This document shows, in pieces, positions 22,645-30,668 of a stretch of DNA of 30,668 nt. This stretch comes from Bacteroides sp. (GTDB lineage: Bacteria > Bacteroidota > Bacteroidia > Bacteroidales > Bacteroidaceae). Position 1 is the first letter of the stretch, and every line of letters starts with the position of its first letter. The position numbers were made by a program, and so were the translations under genes. The stretch lies in contig JASLDF010000078.1 of assembly GCA_030151635.1 (NCBI GenBank), positions 1 through 30,668 on the forward strand, written 5' to 3'. The notes under the pieces are model-generated. The model saw only the letters and a program-made list of their open reading frames with translations, had not been told where the DNA came from and made no database searches.

Positions 22645-25197
22645 ATGAAACAAAATATATATGCGAAAGGATTAACCGATAAAGAGGTGATTCTTAGCAG
22701 AGAAAAATACGGAACAAACCTTTTAACACCACCAAAAAGAACTCCTTGGTGGGTTCTCTATTTAGAGAAATTCAAAGACCCCATTATCATTATTCTACTT
22801 ATAGCTACAGCTATATCTTTTGTATTTGGTGTTATTCACGATAATTACACCGAATCAATAGGAATCATTATAGCTATTTTATTAGCTACAGGTGTCGGCT
22901 TTTGGCAAGAATTTAGTGCACAACGTAAGTTCGACGAAATGAAGTCTGACAAAGATTTCGAAATTGTTAAGGTACGTCGTAATGGCGTTGTGTTAGAAAT
23001 TACCAAGGATAAATTGGTTGTTGGCGACAGAGTTCTATTAAGTGCAGGCGATGAAATACCTGCAGATATTAAATTACTCCACGCCACTGAAATGAAAGTT
23101 TCAGAATCGGCAATGACCGGAGAGTCTGTAGCAGTTTCCAAACACCCCCTTAATGATGAATATCTGGGAGCTGGATTTGCCCCTAACCTATTACTTCGTG
23201 GAACTACCATTGAACATGGTATGGGAGAAGGAATGGTTGTAAAAATTGGTGATCAAACAGAAATTGGCAAAACGACTCGTTTGGCTACTGAAGAAACTAA
23301 TCTTAAAACTCCATTAGAGAAACAACTGATAGGATTGGCAAACCGAATTAATTATATTGCTTTTGGTATATCCTTCCTAATGTTTACCATACTCAATGTT
23401 ATGCATTGGATTGGCTATTCGGGACCGTTAGGTTGGGAAGAAATACTTCTTACAGAGGTTAAATTCTTAATGGGTGCAGTGGTCATTATCATTGTAGCTG
23501 TACCAGAAGGACTTCCCCTATCTGTTACTTTGGCACTTGCATTCTCAATGAAAACAATGGCCAAAGAGAACAATCTTATTAAAAAGATGAATGCCTGCGA
23601 AACCATCGGAGCCATCGATGTCATTTTTACCGATAAAACAGGAACACTAACTCAAAATAGCATGACTGTAGTAGAGACGAATGTACATGATAATGATGCA
23701 TCTCTATTACACCTTGTGGGTGCTTTAAACTCGTCTACGAACTGGGGAGCAAACGATACGGTAATTGGCAACCCTACTGAAGGAGCTATTTTAAAATCAA
23801 TTGGTAAAAACGAAACAGAATTACTTCGTAATACGTATAATACCGTTTTTACTATTCCCTTCTCTAGTGCTAACAAATACATGGTTACGTGTGTTGAGCA
23901 CAAAGAAACTAAAAAGAGATATACACTTATTAAAGGTGCACCAGAAGTTATTTCAAACATCATTGGCAATTCCGATTTCCTGCAAATTGTAACCGAACAA
24001 CAAAACAGAGGGCGAAGAGCCATAACAGCAGCAATACTCCACACCCAGAACTCATCAGTAGACTCACATAAGGAATTACTTAAGAATAACCATAGCATAG
24101 AAGCTAATTATATAGGCACTTGGTTTATAGAAGACCCTATACGTTCTGATGTTCCTCAAGCTATTGAAAAGTGTTATAAGGCGGGTATTGATGTAATCAT
24201 GATGACTGGCGATAATCTTAAAACAGGTGCTGAAATAGGTCGTCAGGCAGGATTAAAGGACATATGGGCCATTGAAGCAAAAGACTTCAGAACTGCTATT
24301 GAAGACACAAAAAACAATCGAGAGTTACCTAATATCATTGCCAGATGTAGCCCTTCTGATAAATTAGAAATATTAAAATGGACACAAAACAAAGGACATA
24401 TTTGTGCTATGACTGGAGATGGAGTTAATGACTCTCCATCACTAAACCATGCCGATGTAGGTATTGCTATGGGAACTGGAACATCTGTAGCTAAGGAAGC
24501 TGCTGATGTTATTTTGTTGGACGATGCCTTCCCATCGATAGTAACAGGTGTTAAATGGGGTCGTTCTTTGTACAAAAACATTAAGAACTTTCTTTTCTTA
24601 CAACTTTCAATTAATGTATCCGCCTGTATGATTGCTATCTCTGGACCAATCGTTGGTGTAGAGATGCCTTTCACGGTGACCCAATTTCTTTGGATTAATT
24701 TAGTTATGGATGCACTAGCCGCTGTTGCACTTGCGTCAGAACCTGCAGATGACAATGTTTTAAATGAAGCCCCAAGAGATAAAAATGAATTTATCATTAC
24801 CAATACTCTGAAGAAAGCCATCTTTGGATTTGGAGGATTCGTTTGGCTCATTAGTACCTTTAGTCTTTGGGGTATGAAAAACAATCTTCCTGTATTTCAA
24901 GATATCGACTTGACCATCTTCTTCTCTGGATATATGATGATTAATTGGTGGAATCTATTCAATGCAAGGGTAATTGGCAAGCACAAATCGAGCTTTAAAG
25001 GATTAGGATCAAACGCTAAGTTTAGTTCAGTATCTATTGCCATTCTACTATTGACAATCCTGATTGTACAATATGGAGGAGAAGTGTTCCAAACACATCC
25101 GCTAGACCTAGAAACTTGGTTATGGATAATTGTATGCACATCACCTGTAGCCATATTAAGAGAATTATGGTTCTGGGTTTGCGATAAAAAGAAATAA
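22645..25197 (+). CDS. P2B-type calcium-transporting P-type ATPase
   Basis: This 850-aa inner-membrane ATPase has the complete P-type core. The actuator TGES is at 158-161 and the phosphorylated aspartate D330 lies in DKTGTLT. Nucleotide-binding KGAPE and the hinge TGDGVND with downstream MGTGTSVAKEAAD are present. The membrane motif VPEGLPL (286-292) and the later NLVMDALAAVALASEP are characteristic of plasma-membrane-type (P2B) calcium pumps, as opposed to the PEALP-bearing SERCA-like P2A type. There is no long C-terminal calmodulin-binding tail, as expected for bacteria. The likely role is Ca2+ efflux. A strong terminator follows. Confidence 0.95.
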   Translation: MKQNIYAKGLTDKEVILSREKYGTNLLTPPKRTPWWVLYLEKFKDPIIIILLIATAISFVFGVIHDNYTESIGIIIAILLATGVGFWQEFSAQRKFDEMKSDKDFEIVKVRRNGVVLEITKDKLVVGDRVLLSAGDEIPADIKLLHATEMKVSESAMTGESVAVSKHPLNDEYLGAGFAPNLLLRGTTIEHGMGEGMVVKIGDQTEIGKTTRLATEETNLKTPLEKQLIGLANRINYIAFGISFLMFTILNVMHWIGYSGPLGWEEILLTEVKFLMGAVVIIIVAVPEGLPLSVTLALAFSMKTMAKENNLIKKMNACETIGAIDVIFTDKTGTLTQNSMTVVETNVHDNDASLLHLVGALNSSTNWGANDTVIGNPTEGAILKSIGKNETELLRNTYNTVFTIPFSSANKYMVTCVEHKETKKRYTLIKGAPEVISNIIGNSDFLQIVTEQQNRGRRAITAAILHTQNSSVDSHKELLKNNHSIEANYIGTWFIEDPIRSDVPQAIEKCYKAGIDVIMMTGDNLKTGAEIGRQAGLKDIWAIEAKDFRTAIEDTKNNRELPNIIARCSPSDKLEILKWTQNKGHICAMTGDGVNDSPSLNHADVGIAMGTGTSVAKEAADVILLDDAFPSIVTGVKWGRSLYKNIKNFLFLQLSINVSACMIAISGPIVGVEMPFTVTQFLWINLVMDALAAVALASEPADDNVLNEAPRDKNEFIITNTLKKAIFGFGGFVWLISTFSLWGMKNNLPVFQDIDLTIFFSGYMMINWWNLFNARVIGKHKSSFKGLGSNAKFSSVSIAILLLTILIVQYGGEVFQTHPLDLETWLWIIVCTSPVAILRELWFWVCDKKK

Positions 25198-25220
25198 CAC
25201 CACACCAATAAGTTAACTTA

Positions 25221-25257
25221 AAGCCTATAATACAAGATTGTATTATAGGCTTTTTTT
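25221..25257 (+). terminator. Rho-independent terminator after the calcium ATPase gene
   Basis: AAGCCTATAATACA (25221-25234) and TGTATTATAGGCTT (25239-25252) form a perfect 14-bp stem with a 4-nt loop and a T7 tail. It separates the ATPase from the three-gene unit that follows. Confidence 0.93.
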
Positions 25258-25349
25258 ATGCCTTAACATCAAATATAGGTGGATGCATAAAATCTTTTAA
25301 TTTGTTTGAACTTTATTTTTAAAGGACAACATCTGGCTGTATCTCCTCA

Positions 25350-25357
25350 TACTTTTG
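25350..25357 (+). promoter_or_regulatory. -7 box for the coiled-coil/membrane/WYL unit
   Basis: TACTTTTG, a perfect TAnnTTTG, 28 nt before the ATG at 25386; no good TTTG is present at -33. Being the only consensus element between the ATPase terminator and this gene, it probably drives all three genes. Confidence 0.6.
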
Positions 25358-25385
25358 TCGTATTAATAATTCAAAACTACTTATT

Positions 25386-25829
25386 ATGAAAAACGATACC
25401 AATTACGAAAACGAAGAAGTATTAATACCTGAAGAATACACAGGAATAGAAAACACCGAGCTTAAGAGTTGTATTGTACTTGTAGAGGATGGAATGAAAC
25501 GTCTTACCTCTTTTTCAGGAAACCTTGTTAATGCTTGCGAAATGATTACCAAATTACAATACGATATTAAAGTAATGGATAATCAACTAGACAATTACAT
25601 TGCAACATTACAATACGACCTAGAGCAGTTTAACAAAATTGCCCCCATTGTTGAAAAACAACTTCAAAGTATTTCCTCTCGAATGGACTTAGTACTAGCT
25701 CGATTAATGCAAAGTGATTTCAGCTCACTAGATCAAGCTGATGTAGAGATGAGACAACAACTCATTCAACTTCTAAGCGACCAAAACGATTCATTTTGTG
25801 ATATGTCCATCAAACTAATGACCCGATAA
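25386..25829 (+). CDS. Small coiled-coil protein of unknown function, 147 aa
   Basis: I do not recognise it. There is no signal peptide or membrane segment. After an acidic N-terminus (about 1-25) the rest looks almost fully helical with heptad-like spacing of Leu/Ile/Met (for example CEMITKLQYDIKVMDNQLDN and KIAPIVEKQLQSISSRMDL), so an oligomerising helical bundle is likely. It is the first gene of a unit: the next gene starts 11 nt after its stop. Tight spacing and a shared helical character suggest that its product may bind the 411-aa membrane protein. Confidence 0.8.
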   Translation: MKNDTNYENEEVLIPEEYTGIENTELKSCIVLVEDGMKRLTSFSGNLVNACEMITKLQYDIKVMDNQLDNYIATLQYDLEQFNKIAPIVEKQLQSISSRMDLVLARLMQSDFSSLDQADVEMRQQLIQLLSDQNDSFCDMSIKLMTR

Positions 25830-25840
25830 AACCAACCAAC

Positions 25841-27076
25841 ATGAGTAAGAAACATAACAACACACAACCATCTACAGCAGTTCAACCTCAAAGCAAAGAT
25901 GAACTATTGAATAACGCATTAATGGAGATGGAAGAGATAGAGCAAAGCGTTTTATCAATATCACAAATGAGTTCACAAGTGAGTGAGCAGTTTTCTGAAA
26001 TAGGTAATACAGTTAAAAACTTTGGTTATGGTGTTAGCGACTTTATTACCAAAAACAGAAAATCCCTTTTCAATAATAAAGAAGATGCTGAATTTGCATC
26101 GGATATAACCGAAATAGCTTCGGATTTACTTGGAGGAGCAATTGATTTTGTAGGGGGGATATTCAGTGATTATAAAAAAGGGAAACAACTTAAAAAGCTT
26201 CTCATTGCAAAACAAGAAATAGCTAATGCAAAAATTCAAACTGTGGAGAAACTGTTCAAACAAATGGAACGCAACATTAAGTTGTTTCAAACTGTTGTTT
26301 TTGAATATATCAATGCAGAATATAGTATCGATGAATTAAAAGATTCTACTATTCAACGCAAGCATTTCGACACCATGATGCAAGCGATGCAACAATACAA
26401 AAAGGCAGCGTTCCTATTCCTTATAACACAGTTTATGCTTGCAGAATACAATGCATGGATTGCAGGTAATCAAAATAGTTTATCAAAATACCCCGATGAA
26501 AGAGTTCTTCACGGACATATTTTATACAATGTACTATATCCACCAATTAGCAGTTTCCGTAAAAGTGAAGAGAAAACAAGCAACAAGCTTATCAACGAAG
26601 ATATGTATACCTATTTAATCAGAAATGATGCTGAAAGCATATCTGGTCGTTTCTTATTCTTTATGATAGACGAACAACTTACTAGTAAATTTTTACTTGA
26701 TACCGATAGATATGCATTCATGAGAATCTCTTTGGGAAGCGAAATGTCAAGATCTATTTTAAAGGAAAATGAAGCCTTTAAGGAAAGTCAAGCTAATTAT
26801 TACGAATTAGAAAGACTGGAAGATCAATCAAGTGCCGATATTATTTATTATATATACCGAACCGTAATCTTTCTTATGGTAGCTTTTTATGGCTATTTGA
26901 ATTATGAAAACCATGGTTGGTGGTTCATTCCAACAGTGGTATTGGGCTATTGGTTTATTCCTAGAAAATTAGGCATTGCCATCTATCACAATTACAAAAG
27001 AAACATGGCAGCTGCTATAAGTAATTGCAAAAAAAATCTTAGTAATAGATTAAGAGAGCTATTATTGAAGCAATAG
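25841..27076 (+). CDS. Helical membrane protein of unknown function, 411 aa
   Basis: I do not recognise a family. The N-terminal ~90 residues are polar, Gln/Ser-rich and helical. A glycine-containing amphipathic or hydrophobic stretch follows (about 95-108, DLLGGAIDFVGGIF). Long helices run from 115 to 200, the last part hydrophobic (AAFLFLITQFML). The C-terminal region has two membrane segments (about 336-352 and 360-375) separated by a short turn (NYENHGWW), then a basic cytoplasmic tail. The layout, long helices plus a glycine-rich hydrophobic patch and a hairpin, is compatible with a membrane-remodelling or pore-forming effector, but this is speculation. It sits between a coiled-coil gene (11 nt) and a WYL regulator gene (31 nt). 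Confidence 0.82.
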   Translation: MSKKHNNTQPSTAVQPQSKDELLNNALMEMEEIEQSVLSISQMSSQVSEQFSEIGNTVKNFGYGVSDFITKNRKSLFNNKEDAEFASDITEIASDLLGGAIDFVGGIFSDYKKGKQLKKLLIAKQEIANAKIQTVEKLFKQMERNIKLFQTVVFEYINAEYSIDELKDSTIQRKHFDTMMQAMQQYKKAAFLFLITQFMLAEYNAWIAGNQNSLSKYPDERVLHGHILYNVLYPPISSFRKSEEKTSNKLINEDMYTYLIRNDAESISGRFLFFMIDEQLTSKFLLDTDRYAFMRISLGSEMSRSILKENEAFKESQANYYELERLEDQSSADIIYYIYRTVIFLMVAFYGYLNYENHGWWFIPTVVLGYWFIPRKLGIAIYHNYKRNMAAAISNCKKNLSNRLRELLLKQ

Positions 27077-27107
27077 AGATCTATCCATTGTTTTTTTATT
27101 ATTTTTA

Positions 27108-28055
27108 ATGCTCATACAAAGAAGAATGGTATACAAATATAAATTCTATATGTGGCTCATTGACAATTTAAGTAATGGACCACTAACCTTAGCAGAAATT
27201 CAAAAGAAATGGGAAGACTCCCAAATTAATGAAGACGGTACACTACTAACCTCGCGTACATTTACAAGGTATAGGAGAGAAATTGAGAGTTTGATGAAGG
27301 TAGATATCTGTTGTGATAAATCACAAGGAAGTATATACTACATCAATAAAGAAACTGACAGACATGAAAACGTTCAAGAATGGATGCTGAGTGCCTTTCG
27401 TATGTCCCAACTCAGTGATCGTGTCAATCAGCGAAAAAGTATCCTTTTAGACGAAGCTCCACCAGCATCTAACCGCTTGCAAGATATTATGGAGGCCATT
27501 GACAAACAAATACCTCTACGTCTTTCCTATAAATCGCATTACAAGGATGTGCCAAGCGAGATGACATTCTACCCTTCATTTGTACGATTATTTCGTCAAC
27601 GTTGGTACGTAATTGGAGAGTATATTGAGAAAAAGATTCCCAAGACACTTGCACTCGAAAGGATTAAACAAATGGAGTTAATAAAAGCAGACACGTTTAA
27701 ATTTTCGCAAAAGAACACAAAACTGCTGTCCGATCCTGAACGATATTTCGAAGATTGCTTTGGAGTCATTCGCATGGAAGAGCCAATATTTATTACTTTT
27801 CGTGCCTTCTGGCCGCAAGATGCTTATTTAAAAGATACTCCAATCCATTATTCACAAAAAGTAGTAAACGAAACAACAGACTATTCTGATTTTGAAGTCT
27901 ATGTTCGTCCAACCTACGATTTGACACAAGAGTTTCTATGGAACAGAGATAAAGTAGCTATTTTAAGCCCTTCATCATTTAAAGACAAGATGGTAGAAAT
28001 TCTTGAGAACACTCTAAAAAGTTACAAAACAGGAAACTGTTATGCCGAAGAATGA
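27108..28055 (+). CDS. WYL-domain transcription regulator
   Basis: This 315-aa protein has an N-terminal winged helix (about 10-80: LTLAEIQKKWEDSQ then SRTFTRYRREIESL) typical of the DeoR-like WYL regulators. The WYL domain (about 125-200) carries RWYVIGEY at 165-172 (W166-Y167-V168, a conservative change in the name-giving triad). A WCX-type C-terminal region follows. WYL domains bind ligands, probably nucleic acid or nucleotides, and often control phage-defence and DNA-damage genes. It is the last gene of the unit, 31 nt behind the 411-aa gene, suggesting feedback control of that unit. An internal ATG at 27126 is an alternative start. Confidence 0.9.
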   Translation: MLIQRRMVYKYKFYMWLIDNLSNGPLTLAEIQKKWEDSQINEDGTLLTSRTFTRYRREIESLMKVDICCDKSQGSIYYINKETDRHENVQEWMLSAFRMSQLSDRVNQRKSILLDEAPPASNRLQDIMEAIDKQIPLRLSYKSHYKDVPSEMTFYPSFVRLFRQRWYVIGEYIEKKIPKTLALERIKQMELIKADTFKFSQKNTKLLSDPERYFEDCFGVIRMEEPIFITFRAFWPQDAYLKDTPIHYSQKVVNETTDYSDFEVYVRPTYDLTQEFLWNRDKVAILSPSSFKDKMVEILENTLKSYKTGNCYAEE

Positions 28056-28065
28056 GTAAACATAT

Positions 28066-28101
28066 CTCAAGAAGTAAACTCTATTAAGTTTACTTCTTGA
28101 G
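28066..28101. terminator. Hairpin between convergent WYL and epimerase genes
   Basis: A perfect 15-bp stem (28066-28080 with 28087-28101) and a 6-nt loop CTATTA. The right arm includes the last codons of the minus-strand gene. U-tails are weak on both strands, so termination efficiency is uncertain. Confidence 0.6.
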
Positions 28102-29004
28102 GATTTGTTCCATTGCTTGTTGAATATTATTGTACTTAAATTTGAATCCAGCCTCAAGTAAACGAGTAGGGTAAACATTCTGATTACTCAAAATTAGCTC
28201 CTTCGTCATTTGCCTTCCAAATAGTAGATTTAATGCGAAACGAGGAACGTGAATTGTAAATAATGCTCGTTTATAATGGCCTATTTCATAAATTAATTCT
28301 CTAGTGCTTACACTATTAGGAGCAGATAAATTAAAAATACCTGCACAGGAGTTATGCTCTAAAAGATATTTTATGGCACGGACCTCATCTTCGGTATGTA
28401 CCCATGGTAAATAATCTTTTCCATTTCCTACAATGGCACCAACATAGAAGTTAAACGATTTCAAAAATTGTAGCATCATTAGACTATCCTTAGCAATCGT
28501 CACTCCAGTTCTGACAATCACTTTTCGAAGTGAATCGCATTTTAAATTTTGAATTGGCTTCTCCCACTCTTCACACACTTGAGCCAAGAAGTTTTTATCG
28601 GCATGTGGACTATATTCATCTAATGATGTTTCAAAATCCCATGGACCATAAAACCCTGTAGCAGAACCCTGGATCCATACTTTAGGCTTAATAATAGCTT
28701 TAGAAATACTTTGACTTATATACTCCGATGGTAATATTCGACTTTCCAGAATAAGTTTCTTCTGTTTTTCAGTCCATCTTTTACCTCCTATATTTTCACC
28801 CACTAGATTAATAATAGCATAAGCACCATCAACCTCCGAAGTTATTAACGAAGAGCAGTCCCATGCTTTATAAGATAATTTCTTCTGATTTTTAAAACGC
28901 TGTGGATGGCGAGTTAGAATAACTAATTCGTAATCTTTCTGAAGTAAAGGAATCAATGCCTTACCAATGTAGCCCGTACCACCTGCAATTACTACTCGTT
29001 TCAT
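28090..29004 (-). CDS. TIGR01777-family NAD(P)-dependent epimerase/SulA-like SDR
   Basis: This 304-aa extended short-chain dehydrogenase belongs to the TIGR01777/SDR39U1 group. It has the nucleotide-binding VVIAGGTGYIGKAL at the N-terminus, and the family hallmarks INLVGENIGGKRW, SATGFYG and then VRTGVTI and LPWVHTEDEVRA. The physiological substrate is not established for this family. I chose the ATG at 29004, because the longer frame to 29013 would need a TTG start and adds only three residues. It is convergent with the WYL gene and divergent from the EEP-family gene. Confidence 0.92.
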   Translation of the reverse strand: MKRVVIAGGTGYIGKALIPLLQKDYELVILTRHPQRFKNQKKLSYKAWDCSSLITSEVDGAYAIINLVGENIGGKRWTEKQKKLILESRILPSEYISQSISKAIIKPKVWIQGSATGFYGPWDFETSLDEYSPHADKNFLAQVCEEWEKPIQNLKCDSLRKVIVRTGVTIAKDSLMMLQFLKSFNFYVGAIVGNGKDYLPWVHTEDEVRAIKYLLEHNSCAGIFNLSAPNSVSTRELIYEIGHYKRALFTIHVPRFALNLLFGRQMTKELILSNQNVYPTRLLEAGFKFKYNNIQQAMEQILKK

Positions 29005-29541
29005 AAGCTTCAATCAATCTGGTTAGTAATAATTAGAACAGCATTACACATACACATGTTTGTATAATTAATGAATATTCTTATAAGTTAGCAAAATAAA
29101 AATAGTTATTAGAAGTCAATTTTAATAATTTATCACGAATAATATTCTAGCTATCATTTCAGTTATTACAATCTGATTATAAATTAATTACAATATAATA
29201 TTATGAATACTACGGAATCTAAAACACTTAACCTTTTTAAATATTAATCAATAATGAACAAAAAAGACTTTATATAGTTATATATACAATAACTCTTCAA
29301 TAGGTATTTATAACTGGCCTACTTGAAGTATAACTTGAAAATACGACAATATAAAATTACAACTTTAAAACTTAAACAATAAGGGTTTACTTAGTAGGGA
29401 TACTGGGTAAACCTGTTTTTTTTTTAAAAGCTACAGCTATTTGATCGTAAAATCTAACACAACAATTCTTCCTTCGTAAAGATACTGATGAACACATCTT
29501 TAATTGGTATATTTAAAGTCGAAACTAATTAGACAAGAGAT
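29005..29541. other. Divergent intergenic region with an orphan terminator
   Basis: About 530 nt, very AT-rich. No credible coding sequence or tRNA is seen. A CAAAATAA (29092-29099) is close to a minus-strand -7 box for the epimerase gene. TATATTTA (29508-29515) is one base from a plus-strand -7 box for the gene at 29542. Between them lies the plus-strand terminator at 29382-29425. Confidence 0.5.
29382..29425 (+). terminator. Orphan plus-strand intrinsic terminator
   Basis: Arms AGGGTTTAC (29382-29390) and GTAAACCT (29407-29414) pair with one bulged G, followed by ten consecutive Ts (29416-29425). The nearest upstream plus-strand gene ends at 28055, more than 1.3 kb away, across an antisense gene. 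Confidence 0.75.
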
Positions 29542-30450
29542 ATGAAAAAAACGATGATGGTATTGTGCATTATAACTTGTACAATATTCGCTACAGCTCA
29601 AGACCTACGTGTAGGCTCTTATAACATTCGATATGAGAATGACGGAGATGCTGCAAAAGGAAACGGATGGAAAAATAGATGTCCTGTACAAATTGATTTA
29701 CTAAACTTTTATGACTTTGATGTATTGGGTACGCAAGAGGTACTTCATGGACAACTAGTAGACTTACAAGCCGGATTACCTCAATATGATTACATTGGTG
29801 TAGGTCGTGATGATGGAAAAACAGAAGGGGAATATGCCCCTATTTTCTTTAAGAAAGACAAAATAAAGTGTCTAAAGTCTGGATATTTCTGGATGTCCGA
29901 GGATACAACATACCCAAATAAAGGCTGGGATGCGGCTTTACCCCGTATTTGTACTTGGGGCTACTTTAAAGACACAAAGAAAAAGAAAAAATTCTGGTAT
30001 TTTAATCTTCATATGGATCATGTAGGTGTCGTAGCTAGACGAGAAAGTGCTAAATTAGTCTTAGCTAAAATCAAAGAGATGTGTGGTAAAGACCCCGTAA
30101 TTCTTACTGGAGATTTTAATGTTGATCAAACTCACCAAAGTTATAAGGTACTACATGACTCTCCTATCTTCAAGGATTCGTATGAAGAGGCGACTATACG
30201 CTATGCATTGAATGGAACATTCAATGCTTTTAACTTAAACTTAAAAACTAATAGTAGAATTGACCATGTTTTTGTATCGCCTACATTCAAAGTAACCAAA
30301 TATGGTATTTTGACAGATACATACAGAAGCACATCAATTGAAACTAAAACGGTACGAGAAGGAGACTTTCCTAAAGAAGTTTCATTTCAACAAAGTGAAG
30401 CAAGACTTCCATCCGATCACTTTCCAATCTTAGTTGAGCTTGATTATTAA
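29542..30450 (+). CDS. Secreted endonuclease/exonuclease/phosphatase-family protein
   Basis: This 302-aa protein has a signal peptide (about 1-20, cleavage near ATAQ-D) and a full EEP domain (DNase I/sphingomyelinase/inositol-phosphatase fold). The catalytic-type residues are N28 (SYNIRY), E66 (GTQEV), H157 or H160 (NLHMDH), D191 and N193 (GDFNV), D241 (RIDHVFV) and D292-H293 (PSDHFPI). Export implies action on extracellular nucleic acid, phospholipid or phosphoester. Members in Bacteroidetes are often annotated only as EEP-family hydrolases, so the substrate stays open. It ends ahead of a strong terminator and then an insertion sequence. Confidence 0.93.
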   Translation: MKKTMMVLCIITCTIFATAQDLRVGSYNIRYENDGDAAKGNGWKNRCPVQIDLLNFYDFDVLGTQEVLHGQLVDLQAGLPQYDYIGVGRDDGKTEGEYAPIFFKKDKIKCLKSGYFWMSEDTTYPNKGWDAALPRICTWGYFKDTKKKKKFWYFNLHMDHVGVVARRESAKLVLAKIKEMCGKDPVILTGDFNVDQTHQSYKVLHDSPIFKDSYEEATIRYALNGTFNAFNLNLKTNSRIDHVFVSPTFKVTKYGILTDTYRSTSIETKTVREGDFPKEVSFQQSEARLPSDHFPILVELDY

Positions 30451-30477
30451 ACTAAATATCAAAATAAGCTATAATAA

Positions 30478-30516
30478 AAAATGCCCCGTATAGAATAAAC
30501 TATACGGGGCATTTTA
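30478..30516. terminator. Terminator between the EEP gene and the insertion sequence
   Basis: ATGCCCCGTATAG (30481-30493) and CTATACGGGGCAT (30500-30512) form a perfect 13-bp stem with a 6-nt loop and a TTTT tail. The A-run before it would give Us on the minus strand too, so it may act in both directions. Confidence 0.92.
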
Positions 30517-30571
30517 TATACCTATAGAATGTCTAGTCCTATCATAGCGTTACACTAAAAAAAGTAATGAT

Positions 30572-30668
30572 ATGGAAGAGTTAAATGTATCTCATGTAAA
30601 ACGTACACAAAAGGATTACAGCTTCAGTTTTAAGTTAAGCGTAGTCAAAGAGATTGAAAGTGGAGAAT
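30572..30668 (+). CDS. Transposase OrfA-like N-terminus (IS3-family type), cut by the window edge
   Basis: The frame opens with MEELNVSHVKRTQKDYSFS and continues FKLSVVKEIESGE for 32 codons with no stop before the window ends. A basic start followed by (Y/F)SxxFKLxVVxEIExGE is the beginning of the helix-turn-helix OrfA of IS3-family elements common in Bacteroidetes. The element itself probably begins near 30530 (TGTCTAGTCC), just after the terminator, but without the right end the terminal inverted repeat cannot be confirmed. Confidence 0.75.
   Translation, partial: MEELNVSHVKRTQKDYSFSFKLSVVKEIESGE

Noticed and set aside
24243..24884. 213-codon minus-strand frame inside the calcium ATPase gene
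   Set aside because: It is antisense to a highly conserved P-type ATPase region, and long antisense frames are common in such genes.
1..30668. tRNA, rRNA or CRISPR arrays
   Set aside because: I looked in all intergenic gaps and saw neither cloverleaf-like elements with CCA-type ends nor evenly spaced repeats.

Overview
The window looks like chromosome from a low-GC member of the Bacteroidales (Bacteroides-like). The evidence is the gene content: a TonB-dependent receptor with an N-terminal carboxypeptidase-like domain, short lipoprotein signal peptides with serine-rich tethers, a TIGR01777-type epimerase and a RIC-type repair protein. Many genes also carry the Bacteroidetes promoter -7 element (TAnnTTTG) instead of a sigma70 -10 box, and Shine-Dalgarno sequences are scarce. 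Genus-level assignment is not possible from this alone.

Region 1 (1-9800, all minus strand) is dominated by vitamin B12. A cobalamin riboswitch (about 3864-4030) precedes a TonB-dependent receptor and an exported CbiK-like chelatase lipoprotein. A second cobalamin riboswitch (about 9562-9731) precedes nrdA-nrdB, the class Ia ribonucleotide reductase. Both have a canonical -7 box immediately upstream. The expected logic is that when B12 is plentiful the cell stops importing or making it and turns down the B12-independent reductase. galE lies between the two units with its own promoter and terminator, and a possible 41-codon membrane-peptide gene sits between nrdB and galE.

Region 2 (9900-14580) holds poorly known genes: a 233-aa membrane-anchored protein, a 528-aa protein with a textbook promoter, and a 244-aa lipoprotein. 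It ends with ric (ScdA/YtfE-type iron-sulfur repair), which has an inverted repeat centred near -43, the usual place for a Crp/Fnr-type activator.

Region 3 (14584-19086, minus strand) reads like an accessory or resistance-flavoured cluster: EamA exporter, small Crp/Fnr regulator, nucleotidyltransferase-fold protein, VOC protein and class D beta-lactamase-like protein. A DsbA-fold/YjbH-like protein follows, separated by its own terminator.

Region 4 (19234-25260) carries a small membrane protein, an MliC-type lysozyme-inhibitor lipoprotein with an extra NlpE-like C-terminal part, an unplaced 149-aa protein, peptidase E, a tail-anchored small protein and a P2B-type calcium ATPase.

Region 5 (25350-28101) is the best candidate for an undescribed system: a three-gene co-directional unit with its own promoter. 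It encodes a small coiled-coil protein, a 411-aa helical protein with a glycine-rich amphipathic segment and a C-terminal membrane hairpin, and a WYL-domain transcription regulator.

The window ends with a TIGR01777 epimerase, a secreted endonuclease/exonuclease/phosphatase-family protein, and the first 32 codons of an insertion-sequence transposase running off the edge. I saw no tRNA, rRNA or CRISPR array.
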